NCBI GenBank assembly: GCA_046052275.1
Contig: JBJOMQ010000053.1
Location: 1 to 13,262, forward strand
Direction of reading: 5' to 3'
From: UBA668 sp046052275
GTDB lineage: Bacteria > Actinomycetota > Acidimicrobiia > Acidimicrobiales > Ilumatobacteraceae
DNA: 13,262 nt
Below are positions 6,170-12,479 of this stretch, one piece after another. The notes under the pieces are model-generated. The model was not told where the DNA came from and did no database searches. It saw nothing but the letters and a program-made list of their open reading frames with translations. Position 1 is the stretch's first letter, and every line of letters starts with the position of its first letter. A program made the translations under genes and the position numbers.

Positions 6170-7330
6170 TCAGCGGACGAGCGGCACGACCTCGCCCATG
6201 AACCGCTCCATCTGCTCCTCGGCCTTGGCGTACGAATCGCCGATGAGATGGGGGAAGATGGTGAGGCAGTCGAGTCCGAGCAGGTCCTTGTAGTCCTGCA
6301 CCTGCTCGGCCACGTCCTCGGCAGTGCCCACGAGGATGGTGCGCTGCTTGATCGACTCCTCGAGCGTGGGGATGAGGCCGGGCTTCACTGGGCGGCCGTC
6401 CTCGCCCATGTAGCCGCGGCTCCATCCGTACGGGCCGAGGAACTTCCAGAACTCGTCGTGCCCGTCGCGTGAGGTGCGCACCGCCTCTTCGTGGGTGTCC
6501 TCGACCCGGACGCTCACCACCAGCATTCGCTGCGCGCTGACGGGCAGGCCGGCACCGTGGTGCTGCTCGTGGACCTCGCCGTAGCGGTCCCACATGCGCT
6601 TGATGAACGCGGGGTTCTGGTTCCAGAACACGGCGCCGTGATTGACGCGCGGCGCGTACTCGACGGTGGGCGGACTCGTTGCCGCCTGCCAGATCTCGTA
6701 GGGATACATCGGCCGCGGGATGAGCGTGAGGTTCTGCACCGTGTGGCCGCGGTCGGGGATTCCCGGCACGGGGATCTGGAAGTACTTGCCGCTGAACGAG
6801 AACGTCTCGTTGTCGAGGGCCATGCGGATGATCTCCATCTGCTCCTCGAAGTACTCGCGGTTCTTGGTGTCGTCGGCCGACTTCTCGGGGTTGTCGTGCG
6901 ATCCGATCGACACCTGGAAATCGTTGAGGTGCAGGATCTCGCGTGGCACGGTGCCACGGCCGACGCCGAGCATGCCTCGTCCGCCCGAGAGGTTGTGCAG
7001 TGTGGCGAAGTCCTCGGCGAGTCGGAGCGGATTCCACTGCGGCACGACGTTGAACATCGCGCCGAGTCGGATGTTCTGGGTCTTGGCCGCGATCCAGGCC
7101 GAGATGAGCAGACCGTTGGGGATGACCTCGTATCCCTCGTACTGGAAGTGGTGCTCGGTGGTCCAGAAACTGTCGTAGCCGAGGCGGTCGGCGGTGATGG
7201 CCGCGTCGACGTACTTGAGCGTGGCATCCCAGCACGCCGCATTGTCGTAGCGGCGGTCCATCGGGGCCGGCAGTCCGGCCCCGGCGTCGGTCATCTCGAC
7301 GCCACCGAAGAAGAACGCTCCGACTCTCAT
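6170..7330 (-). CDS. Luciferase-like (LLM class) flavin- or F420-dependent oxidoreductase
   Basis: A 386-residue TIM-barrel oxidoreductase of the bacterial luciferase superfamily. Family marks are MRVGAFFFGG at the first strand, the helix WDATLKYVDAAITADRLGYDSFW, WTTEHHFQYEGYEVIPN (56-72), and RLGAMFNVVPQWNPLRLAEDFATLH followed by SGGRGMLGVGRG (115-125), which shapes the cofactor phosphate pocket. Members use either reduced FMN with O2 or F420; the EHHF stretch is seen in FMN-type members, so the cofactor is open despite cofE being nearby. The substrate is unknown. ATG 7330 is chosen because GGAGGT (7334-7339, minus strand) lies just upstream and the next residues match the family N terminus. 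The frame opens 13 codons earlier but without support. It is the first gene of a two-gene run with the small protein. Confidence 0.92.
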   Translation of the reverse strand: MRVGAFFFGGVEMTDAGAGLPAPMDRRYDNAACWDATLKYVDAAITADRLGYDSFWTTEHHFQYEGYEVIPNGLLISAWIAAKTQNIRLGAMFNVVPQWNPLRLAEDFATLHNLSGGRGMLGVGRGTVPREILHLNDFQVSIGSHDNPEKSADDTKNREYFEEQMEIIRMALDNETFSFSGKYFQIPVPGIPDRGHTVQNLTLIPRPMYPYEIWQAATSPPTVEYAPRVNHGAVFWNQNPAFIKRMWDRYGEVHEQHHGAGLPVSAQRMLVVSVRVEDTHEEAVRTSRDGHDEFWKFLGPYGWSRGYMGEDGRPVKPGLIPTLEESIKQRTILVGTAEDVAEQVQDYKDLLGLDCLTIFPHLIGDSYAKAEEQMERFMGEVVPLVR

Positions 7331-7333
7331 CCG

Positions 7334-7339
7334 ACCTCC
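7334..7339 (-). promoter_or_regulatory. Shine-Dalgarno GGAGGT deciding the oxidoreductase start
   Basis: GGAGGT on the minus strand lies 3 nt before ATG 7330. It is the clearest ribosome-binding site in the window and selects this ATG over the start 13 codons upstream. Most neighbouring genes seem leaderless instead. Confidence 0.65.
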
Positions 7340-7359
7340 GTGGCCAGCCCGTGGGTGCT

Positions 7360-7379
7360 TGTCGGGCACTCGCCCGACA
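7360..7379. repeat. Perfect inverted repeat TGTCGGGC-ACTC-GCCCGACA in the oxidoreductase 5' leader
   Basis: An 8-bp stem with a 4-nt loop. If the -10 box at 7385-7390 is right, the transcript starts near 7378, so this hairpin would be at the very 5' end of the roughly 48-nt leader. It could be a DNA operator just downstream of the start site, or an RNA hairpin affecting stability or translation. Confidence 0.6.
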
Positions 7380-7384
7380 CCCCG

Positions 7385-7390
7385 ACGGTA
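7385..7390 (-). promoter_or_regulatory. Predicted extended -10 box (TGC-TACCGT) of the oxidoreductase gene
   Basis: The minus strand reads GGGTGCTACCGTCGG here. TGC-TACCGT is the same extended -10 as in front of cofE, with 13 identical bases (GGTGCTACCGTCG). No TTGACA-like -35 is seen at the expected distance; a palindrome (7395-7410) lies in the spacer region instead. Confidence 0.5.
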
Positions 7391-7394
7391 GCAC

Positions 7395-7410
7395 CCGACT
7401 CCCGAGTCGG
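7395..7410. repeat. Inverted repeat CCGACTC-CC-GAGTCGG just upstream of the -10 box; candidate operator
   Basis: A 16-bp palindrome with 7-bp arms and a 2-bp centre. It sits 4 bp upstream of the proposed -10 box of the oxidoreductase gene on the minus strand, within the -10/-35 interval where a repressor or activator commonly binds. Confidence 0.45.
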
Positions 7411-7418
7411 TCCGGTGG

Positions 7419-7439
7419 TGCGGCGCAGTTCGCGCCGCA
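7419..7439 (-). terminator. Hairpin after the MFS gene; possible terminator
   Basis: Arms TGCGGCGC and GCGCCGCA (7419-7426 and 7432-7439) form a perfect 8-bp GC-rich stem with a 5-nt loop, about 12 nt past the MFS stop. No T tract follows, as is common in high-GC Actinobacteria. A shorter palindrome (TGACA-ACG-TGTCA, 7441-7453) covers the stop codon itself. Confidence 0.4.
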
Positions 7440-7450
7440 TTGACAACGTG

Positions 7451-8605
7451 TCAGCGGTGGGCGGGGCGCAGGGTCGCCACGCCGATGGCGGCGAGGGCGG
7501 TGATCACTAGCACCGCCCAGCGCAGGCCGACCAGGTCGGCGGTGACACCGACAAGCAGGGGCCCGACCAGGACGCCGACGCCGCTGGCGAGCGCCGAGTA
7601 CGCGCCAAGCCCCACCGAGTCGAGCCGGTGGCCGGCCGTGTCGTAGAAGCGATCGACGATCAGCGGATAGAGCGGGGCGCCGCCTATCCCGGCGACCGTG
7701 AGAGCCGCCACCTTCGCCCAGAGCGGCCCTGCGAAGCACATCGCGGCCGCGGCGAGGCCGAGGACAGCGAACGACACCGAGAGCGTCCAGCGGCCGAGAA
7801 TGCGCAGCACGCTGCTGATGACCATGCGCACGGTGAACATCATCAGGCCGAACACCACAGCGAGGAGCGGGGCGGCGCCTGCCGACGCGCCGCCGACTTC
7901 TCGGAGGTAGGTGACTGCCCAGATGCCGATGGTGAACTCGGCGAGCACGACGTTGACAATCCGCGCCCACGGCACGAACACCGACCGGTCGGCGAAGCGG
8001 CGGAGGGTGAACTGTGAATGCCGCGCTGGCTCGGGCAGCGCGACACCGCGCCAGGCCAGTGAAGTGGCGGCGACCACGAGCGCAGTGAGCAGCGCATACG
8101 GAGCCCGCCATCCGGCATCTGCCGAGAGTGTGGCGCCGATGGCGATCGAGAAGGCGATGGCGGCGAGGGCGGGGACGCCGTTCACGGCGGCAAAGGCAGG
8201 GGCTCGGTTCGGGCCGTGGTGGTCGCTGATCAAGCCCGGCGCCACCAACACCCAGAGTGCACCGCCGAGTCCGCTGACAGCAGTGCCAAGTAGCGTGATC
8301 GGCCATGCCGGGCCGAGGCAGAAGACGGCAACGCCGGCGGCGACGAGCGCAAAGGCGGTAGAGATGGCGGCTCGGCGGCCGAGTCGGTCGACGATCGGCA
8401 CGCCCGTCGCGCCCATCACCAGCAGCCCAAAGCCGAACATGCTGCCGTGAAGGGCGGTGACCACGGCAGAGATGCCGAACTGCTCGCGCAGCTCGCTGAA
8501 CACCACGCCCACGCTGACAGCGCAGATCTGCATGCAGTAGCCGGCCACGGTCGCCACCGTGAGACGGTCCCAGCGGAATCCCTTGCGAGGGGCGGCCGTC
8601 GACAT
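7451..8605 (-). CDS. Major facilitator superfamily transporter
   Basis: A 384-residue integral membrane protein with about twelve hydrophobic segments in two groups of six separated by a hydrophilic linker (around EPARHSQFTLRRFADRSVFVPW). The loop after segment 2 carries GVPIVDRLGRRAA, the MFS motif A (GxxxDRxGRR-like). The family moves small solutes across the cytoplasmic membrane by proton symport, antiport or uniport; the substrate is not evident. ATG 8605 begins MSTAAPRKGFRWDRL, with the first membrane segment following directly. The open frame continues far upstream but there it is antisense to the hydantoinase gene and not membrane-like. A TGC-TAGACC box ends 7 nt before the ATG. The divergent hydantoinase gene suggests import of its substrate (inference). 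Confidence 0.9.
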   Translation of the reverse strand: MSTAAPRKGFRWDRLTVATVAGYCMQICAVSVGVVFSELREQFGISAVVTALHGSMFGFGLLVMGATGVPIVDRLGRRAAISTAFALVAAGVAVFCLGPAWPITLLGTAVSGLGGALWVLVAPGLISDHHGPNRAPAFAAVNGVPALAAIAFSIAIGATLSADAGWRAPYALLTALVVAATSLAWRGVALPEPARHSQFTLRRFADRSVFVPWARIVNVVLAEFTIGIWAVTYLREVGGASAGAAPLLAVVFGLMMFTVRMVISSVLRILGRWTLSVSFAVLGLAAAAMCFAGPLWAKVAALTVAGIGGAPLYPLIVDRFYDTAGHRLDSVGLGAYSALASGVGVLVGPLLVGVTADLVGLRWAVLVITALAAIGVATLRPAHR

Positions 8606-8612
8606 CACGTCT

Positions 8613-8618
8613 GGTCTA
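8613..8618 (-). promoter_or_regulatory. Possible extended -10 box (TGC-TAGACC) of the MFS gene
   Basis: On the minus strand TAGACC, preceded by TGC, is followed by 7 nt (AGACGTG) and then ATG 8605. The spacing is right for a leaderless mRNA, but the last base is C where T is expected, so this is weaker than the other boxes. No Shine-Dalgarno sequence is seen. Confidence 0.4.
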
Positions 8619-8632
8619 GCAGGCACGCTGCG

Positions 8633-8638
8633 TAGATT
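8633..8638 (+). promoter_or_regulatory. Predicted -10 box (TAGATT) of the hydantoinase gene, leaderless spacing
   Basis: TAGATT is followed by 6 nt (GGCTGA) and then ATG 8645. This is among the best matches to the TANNNT-N6/7-start pattern in the window. It lies only about 15 bp from the proposed box of the divergent MFS gene. Confidence 0.6.
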
Positions 8639-8644
8639 GGCTGA

Positions 8645-10639
8645 ATGCTCTTGGGCATCGACACCGGCGGTACCTATACCGATGCCGTGCTGTATGACGA
8701 GGCGGCGGGTGCCGTTCGCGCCGCCGCCAAGTCGCCGACGACTCATCACGATCTCGCCATCGGCGTGTGCGGCGCCATCGACGCCGTCCTGGCGGCCGGC
8801 GTGGCGGCACCCGCTGACATCGAGCTGGTCTCGCTCAGCACCACGCTGGCCACGAACGCGCTCGTCGAGGGCAAGGGCAGGCCGGTGGGCGCCGTCATCA
8901 TCGGGTTCGACCACGAGGTGGTCGAGCGGGCAGGGCTTGCCGAGGCGCTCGGCAGCGATCCGGCAGTCTTCCTGCCCGGCGGGCACGATCCCCATGGCAG
9001 CGAGGTGGCGCCTGTGCCGCTCGACCGGCTCGCCGACGAGATTGCCGCAGTGATGGGCCGAGTCGATGCGTTCGCCGTGACATCGCAGTTCAGCGTGCGC
9101 AATCCCGACCACGAGCTCGCTGCAGCCGAGGTGGTACGGCGTGTCAGCGGACTGCCCGTCACGCTCAGCCACCACCTCTCGGCGCGGCTGAACGGGCCGA
9201 AGCGTGCGGTCACCGCCATTCTCAATGCCCGGCTGATCCCCATCATCGACGGACTGGTGCGAACCACCGAGTCGGCGCTCGTCCAGCGGGGGATTGCGGC
9301 ACCGCTGATGGTCGTGCGCGGCGACGGATCGCTGGTGAGCGCCGCCTTCGTGCGCGAGCGTCCGATCGAGACGATCCTCTCCGGGCCAGCGGCGAGCCTC
9401 GTCGGCGCCGCCCATCTCACCGGGCTCTCCGATGCGATCATCAGCGACATCGGCGGCACCACCACCGACATCGCCGTGCTGCGCGACGGCGTTCCCGAGG
9501 TGAGCCCCGACGGCGCTTCGGTGGGAGGGCATCGCACGATGGTGCAGGCCGTGGCGATGCGCACTCACGGCCTCGGCGGCGACAGCCGGGTTCGCAACGA
9601 CCCGCGATCAGCCGGACCCGTCCTGCTGATCGGCCCACGCAAGGTGATCCCACTGTGCCAGCTGGCACTCGACGAGCCGGCGCTGCTGCGCTCGATGCTC
9701 GACGAGCAGCTCACGGCGTTCATGCCGTCCGAGCTCGATGGCATCGTGCTGGTGTCGGAGGAGCGCGAGCGCCACCTTGCGTCGGCAGAGGGTGTCGAGC
9801 GCGATGTGCTCGAGCGAATGGGCGGACGTGTCGCAGTGGCGGCTGAGGTGCTTGCCACGCTCCAGCAGCAGCGAGTGATCGACCGAATGGTGCAGCGCGG
9901 CCAGTTGCAGATCGCAGCGTTCACGCCCACTGATGCGGCGCACGTGCTGGGCATGCAGCACACATACGACGCCGAGGTTGCCGCAAAGGCAGCGGATCTC
10001 TTTGCGAAGCGCCGCGACCGGCAGGGCAAGTACATCGCTGTCGACGGCCAGGAGATCGCGAGGCTCACGATCGACGCGCTTGTCCGCCGCTCGGCCGAGG
10101 CGGTGCTGGCCGCCGCGTTCGAGCACGACGGCCTCGCTGCTGAGGCGGTCTCGACGCCCGTGGTGCAGGCGGCTCTCGACCGCCGGGGAAGTGCAGCGCG
10201 CGTGGCGGTCTCGCTCGGATCGCCGCTCGTTGGCCTCGGCGCCTCAGCGCCGACGTACTACCCGATGGTCGCGGCCCTGCTGGGCGCCGAGTCGCGCATA
10301 CCCCACCATGCGGGAGTCGCCAATGCGGTCGGTGCTGTGGTCGGCCGCGTGCGTCTCAGTGCCCAGTGCGTGGTCAGCGCCCCTCAGTCGGGGCAGTACA
10401 TCGTGCACGCCGGTGAGCAGCCCTCGATGTTCGGCGATCTCGAGGCGGCGTTGCAGCACGCTCGCCGCCATCTGCAGTCGGGACTTGACCGCGACATGCG
10501 CGCCGCAGGTGCGGCAGAGTTCGAGACGCGCGAGCGGTGGGAGCCTCAGGTGGTCGATATCGGTGGCAGCGACTTCTTCGTGGAAGGAACGCTGGTACTC
10601 ACCGCGAGCGGCCGCCCCGAGGTGGCTTCCCGCCAGTAG
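8645..10639 (+). CDS. Hydantoinase/oxoprolinase family protein (HyuA-like ATPase subunit)
   Basis: A 664-residue protein with the ASKHA ATPase fold of HyuA/oxoprolinase: LLGIDTGGTYTDAVL (2-16, phosphate 1), STTLATNALVEG (65-76), SGPAAS (246-251), SDIGGTTTDIAVL (267-279, phosphate 2) and GLGGDS (309-314). Family members open cyclic amides or related rings (hydantoins, 5-oxoproline) or carboxylate ketones with ATP, usually together with a HyuB-type second subunit. No HyuB gene lies in this window, so its partner is elsewhere or it acts alone. Residues from about 330 on (IGPRKVIPL onwards) are less conserved to my eye, and the true substrate is unknown. ATG 8645 is fixed by the family N terminus and by TAGATT 6 nt upstream. 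The gene diverges from the MFS transporter, and its last 41 bp overlap the 3' end of the helicase gene. Confidence 0.92.
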   Translation: MLLGIDTGGTYTDAVLYDEAAGAVRAAAKSPTTHHDLAIGVCGAIDAVLAAGVAAPADIELVSLSTTLATNALVEGKGRPVGAVIIGFDHEVVERAGLAEALGSDPAVFLPGGHDPHGSEVAPVPLDRLADEIAAVMGRVDAFAVTSQFSVRNPDHELAAAEVVRRVSGLPVTLSHHLSARLNGPKRAVTAILNARLIPIIDGLVRTTESALVQRGIAAPLMVVRGDGSLVSAAFVRERPIETILSGPAASLVGAAHLTGLSDAIISDIGGTTTDIAVLRDGVPEVSPDGASVGGHRTMVQAVAMRTHGLGGDSRVRNDPRSAGPVLLIGPRKVIPLCQLALDEPALLRSMLDEQLTAFMPSELDGIVLVSEERERHLASAEGVERDVLERMGGRVAVAAEVLATLQQQRVIDRMVQRGQLQIAAFTPTDAAHVLGMQHTYDAEVAAKAADLFAKRRDRQGKYIAVDGQEIARLTIDALVRRSAEAVLAAAFEHDGLAAEAVSTPVVQAALDRRGSAARVAVSLGSPLVGLGASAPTYYPMVAALLGAESRIPHHAGVANAVGAVVGRVRLSAQCVVSAPQSGQYIVHAGEQPSMFGDLEAALQHARRHLQSGLDRDMRAAGAAEFETRERWEPQVVDIGGSDFFVEGTLVLTASGRPEVASRQ

Positions 10640-12389
10640 ACGGCTTTGCGCCCTTCGGCGCACGGCCGGTGGCCGCAGGCTTGTACTGGCCCCGGTGGCC
10701 CTTCTTCTCGGCGGGTCCGTCGTTCGTGTACGGCCGCACGGTGGCCGTCTTGCCCCGGATCAGCGTGCCGCGCAGTGCTGCGACGACGGTGTCGACGCTG
10801 CCGGCGGGGACGCCGACGACGCTGTGGTTGTCGGTGATGCGGATCGGCCCGATCTGGCGGCCCGAGAGATTGGTCTCGTTGGCAATGGCGCCGACCAGGT
10901 CGCCGGGGCGCATGCCTGCCGACCTGCCGACGCCCACGTAGACGAAGCCGGTGTCGCCCGAGTCGGGCCGCTGATCTCGTCCGCGCTCGGGACGCTCGCC
11001 TGAGGTGCCGCGCTGGCGCTGCTCGCGCCGCTCGGTGCGCTCACTGAGGTCGGGGATCTCGTGCTGGTCGACAGTGTTGCCCGCCGCCTCATGGAACAGC
11101 CGGATGGCGGCCAGGGCAATCAGCCGCTGATCGGCGTCACCACGCAGCGCGTGGAGCACCGGTGAGAAGTCGTCGAGGTCGTCGGCGGCCAGCGACTCGC
11201 GCACTGCCTGCACGGTCTGGTCGAGTTGGGCAGCACGGAGATCGGCGATGCTGGGAACCTTCTCGATGGCGATCGTCTGGCCGGTGAGCTGCTCGATGTT
11301 GCGCAACAGGCGCTGCTCGCGCGGCTCGGCGAGGGTGATCGCCACACCGGTGCGTCCGGCGCGGCCGACGCGGCCGATGCGGTGCACGTAGCTCTCGGGA
11401 GCAGAGGGCACGTCGTAGTTGACGACATGCGTGAGCGTGTCGACATCGAGGCCGCGCGCCGCCACGTCGGTGGCGACGAGCAGCTCTGCCGTGCCGTCGC
11501 GCAGACGGCCCATCACGCGATCGCGTTGCGCCTGGTCCATGCCGCCATGCAGTGCCTCGGCGCGGTAGCCACGGGCATTCATCGTCTCCGTCAGCTGATC
11601 GACCTCGGTGCGCGTGCGGCAGAACACCAGCACCCCGCCGGGCGCCTCGATGTCGAGCACCCGTCCGAGCGTCGCCGGCTTGTGTCCACGACCGACGATG
11701 TAGGCGGTCTGGCGAACCGAGCCGCGGCTCGCATCGGTGTCGCCCTTCGTCACCTGGATGCGCACCGGGTTGCGGAGATGCTGCTTCGCGATGCGCTCGA
11801 TGCGCGGCGGCATTGTCGCCGAGAACATCACGGTCTGGTGCTCGCCGGATACCGATTCGAGGATGCTCTCGATGTCGTCGGCAAAGCCCATGTCGAGCAT
11901 CTCGTCGGCCTCGTCGAGCACGACCATGCGGATGTCATTCAGCGGCAGTGACCCGCGGCCCACGTGGTCGAGCACGCGGCCAGGAGTGCCCACCACGACA
12001 TGGACGCCCCGGTCGAGCGCCTGCAGCTGGCGGTAGATGGGCTGGCCGCCGTAGACCGGCACGCAGGTCGCGCCCACGCGGCGCCCGTAGCGGAAGAATG
12101 CCTCGCTCACTTGCATGGCCAGCTCGCGGGTTGGAACCAGGACCAGTGCGACGGGTGCGGCAGCCGGGCCCTGCACCAGCTCGAGGGCGGGAAGGGCGAA
12201 GGCAGCCGTCTTGCCGGTGCCGGTGGCTGCCATGCCGACGAGGTCGCTTCCAGCGAGCAGGTGGGGAATGGTCTCGCGCTGGATGGGCGTGGGCTCCTCG
12301 TAGCCGAGCTCGTCGAGCGCTGCCAGCAGTTCGCTGCGCAGGCCGAGCGCGGCAAAGCCACTGCCGCTGTCGTCGTCGATGTCGCTCAC
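10599..12389 (-). CDS. deaD: DEAD-box RNA helicase with DbpA-type C-terminal RNA-binding domain
   Basis: A 596-residue ATP-dependent RNA helicase of the DeaD/CsdA type, which unwinds RNA in ribosome assembly and mRNA turnover, often under cold stress. Motifs run in order: Q motif GYEEPTPIQ (29-37), Walker A AATGTGKT (54-61), PTRELA (86-91), TPGR (135-138), DEAD (159-162), SAT (190-192), DVAARGLDVD (308-317) and HRIGRVGRAGR (336-346, Val where Thr is commoner). An RNA-recognition DbpA-like domain spans about 481-555 (GFVYVGVGRSAGMRPGDLVGAI...). It follows an Arg/Glu-rich linker (448-475) and precedes a basic Gly/Lys/Pro/Arg tail (556-596). The start is GTG 12389, with AGAAGG 4 nt upstream. The basic tail is encoded in DNA shared with the convergent hydantoinase gene. 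Confidence 0.95.
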   Translation of the reverse strand: MSDIDDDSGSGFAALGLRSELLAALDELGYEEPTPIQRETIPHLLAGSDLVGMAATGTGKTAAFALPALELVQGPAAAPVALVLVPTRELAMQVSEAFFRYGRRVGATCVPVYGGQPIYRQLQALDRGVHVVVGTPGRVLDHVGRGSLPLNDIRMVVLDEADEMLDMGFADDIESILESVSGEHQTVMFSATMPPRIERIAKQHLRNPVRIQVTKGDTDASRGSVRQTAYIVGRGHKPATLGRVLDIEAPGGVLVFCRTRTEVDQLTETMNARGYRAEALHGGMDQAQRDRVMGRLRDGTAELLVATDVAARGLDVDTLTHVVNYDVPSAPESYVHRIGRVGRAGRTGVAITLAEPREQRLLRNIEQLTGQTIAIEKVPSIADLRAAQLDQTVQAVRESLAADDLDDFSPVLHALRGDADQRLIALAAIRLFHEAAGNTVDQHEIPDLSERTERREQRQRGTSGERPERGRDQRPDSGDTGFVYVGVGRSAGMRPGDLVGAIANETNLSGRQIGPIRITDNHSVVGVPAGSVDTVVAALRGTLIRGKTATVRPYTNDGPAEKKGHRGQYKPAATGRAPKGAKPSTGGKPPRGGRSR

Positions 12390-12416
12390 AAAGCCTTCTT
12401 CCCTAGGGGTCTCCCT

Positions 12417-12422
12417 ACGATA
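12417..12422 (-). promoter_or_regulatory. Possible -10 box (TATCGT) of the helicase gene
   Basis: TATCGT on the minus strand would start transcription near 12410. That gives a roughly 20-nt leader holding an AGAAGG ribosome-binding site (12394-12399) and a CCCTAGGG palindrome (12401-12408). It lies in the 90-bp gap after the M23 gene. No clear -35 is seen. Read-through from the M23 gene is the alternative. Confidence 0.4.
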
Positions 12423-12479
12423 CGGGCATCCTGCGCCGACGAGGCGTGCGGCCCGGTTTCGCTGGGTTCCCGGTGTGGT

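Noticed and set aside
7440..7445. TTGACA on the plus strand, a perfect -35 consensus.
   Set aside because: No plus-strand gene starts downstream and no -10 lies 16-18 bp on. The bases are part of the short palindrome over the MFS stop codon.
7360..7453. The inverted-repeat cluster as a CRISPR or transposon end.
   Set aside because: The repeats differ in sequence and spacing, there are no repeated spacers, and there is no transposase or target-site duplication nearby.
6159..8306. A 715-codon open frame on the minus strand across the oxidoreductase and MFS genes.
   Set aside because: It is another frame of two well-supported genes. It shows repetitive Arg/Pro/His-rich translation, no ribosome-binding site and no domain.
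8606..9568. Long N-terminal extension of the MFS open frame.
   Set aside because: It is antisense to the hydantoinase gene and hydrophilic, and it does not look like a transporter N terminus. ATG 8605 directly precedes the first membrane segment and has a -10-like box.
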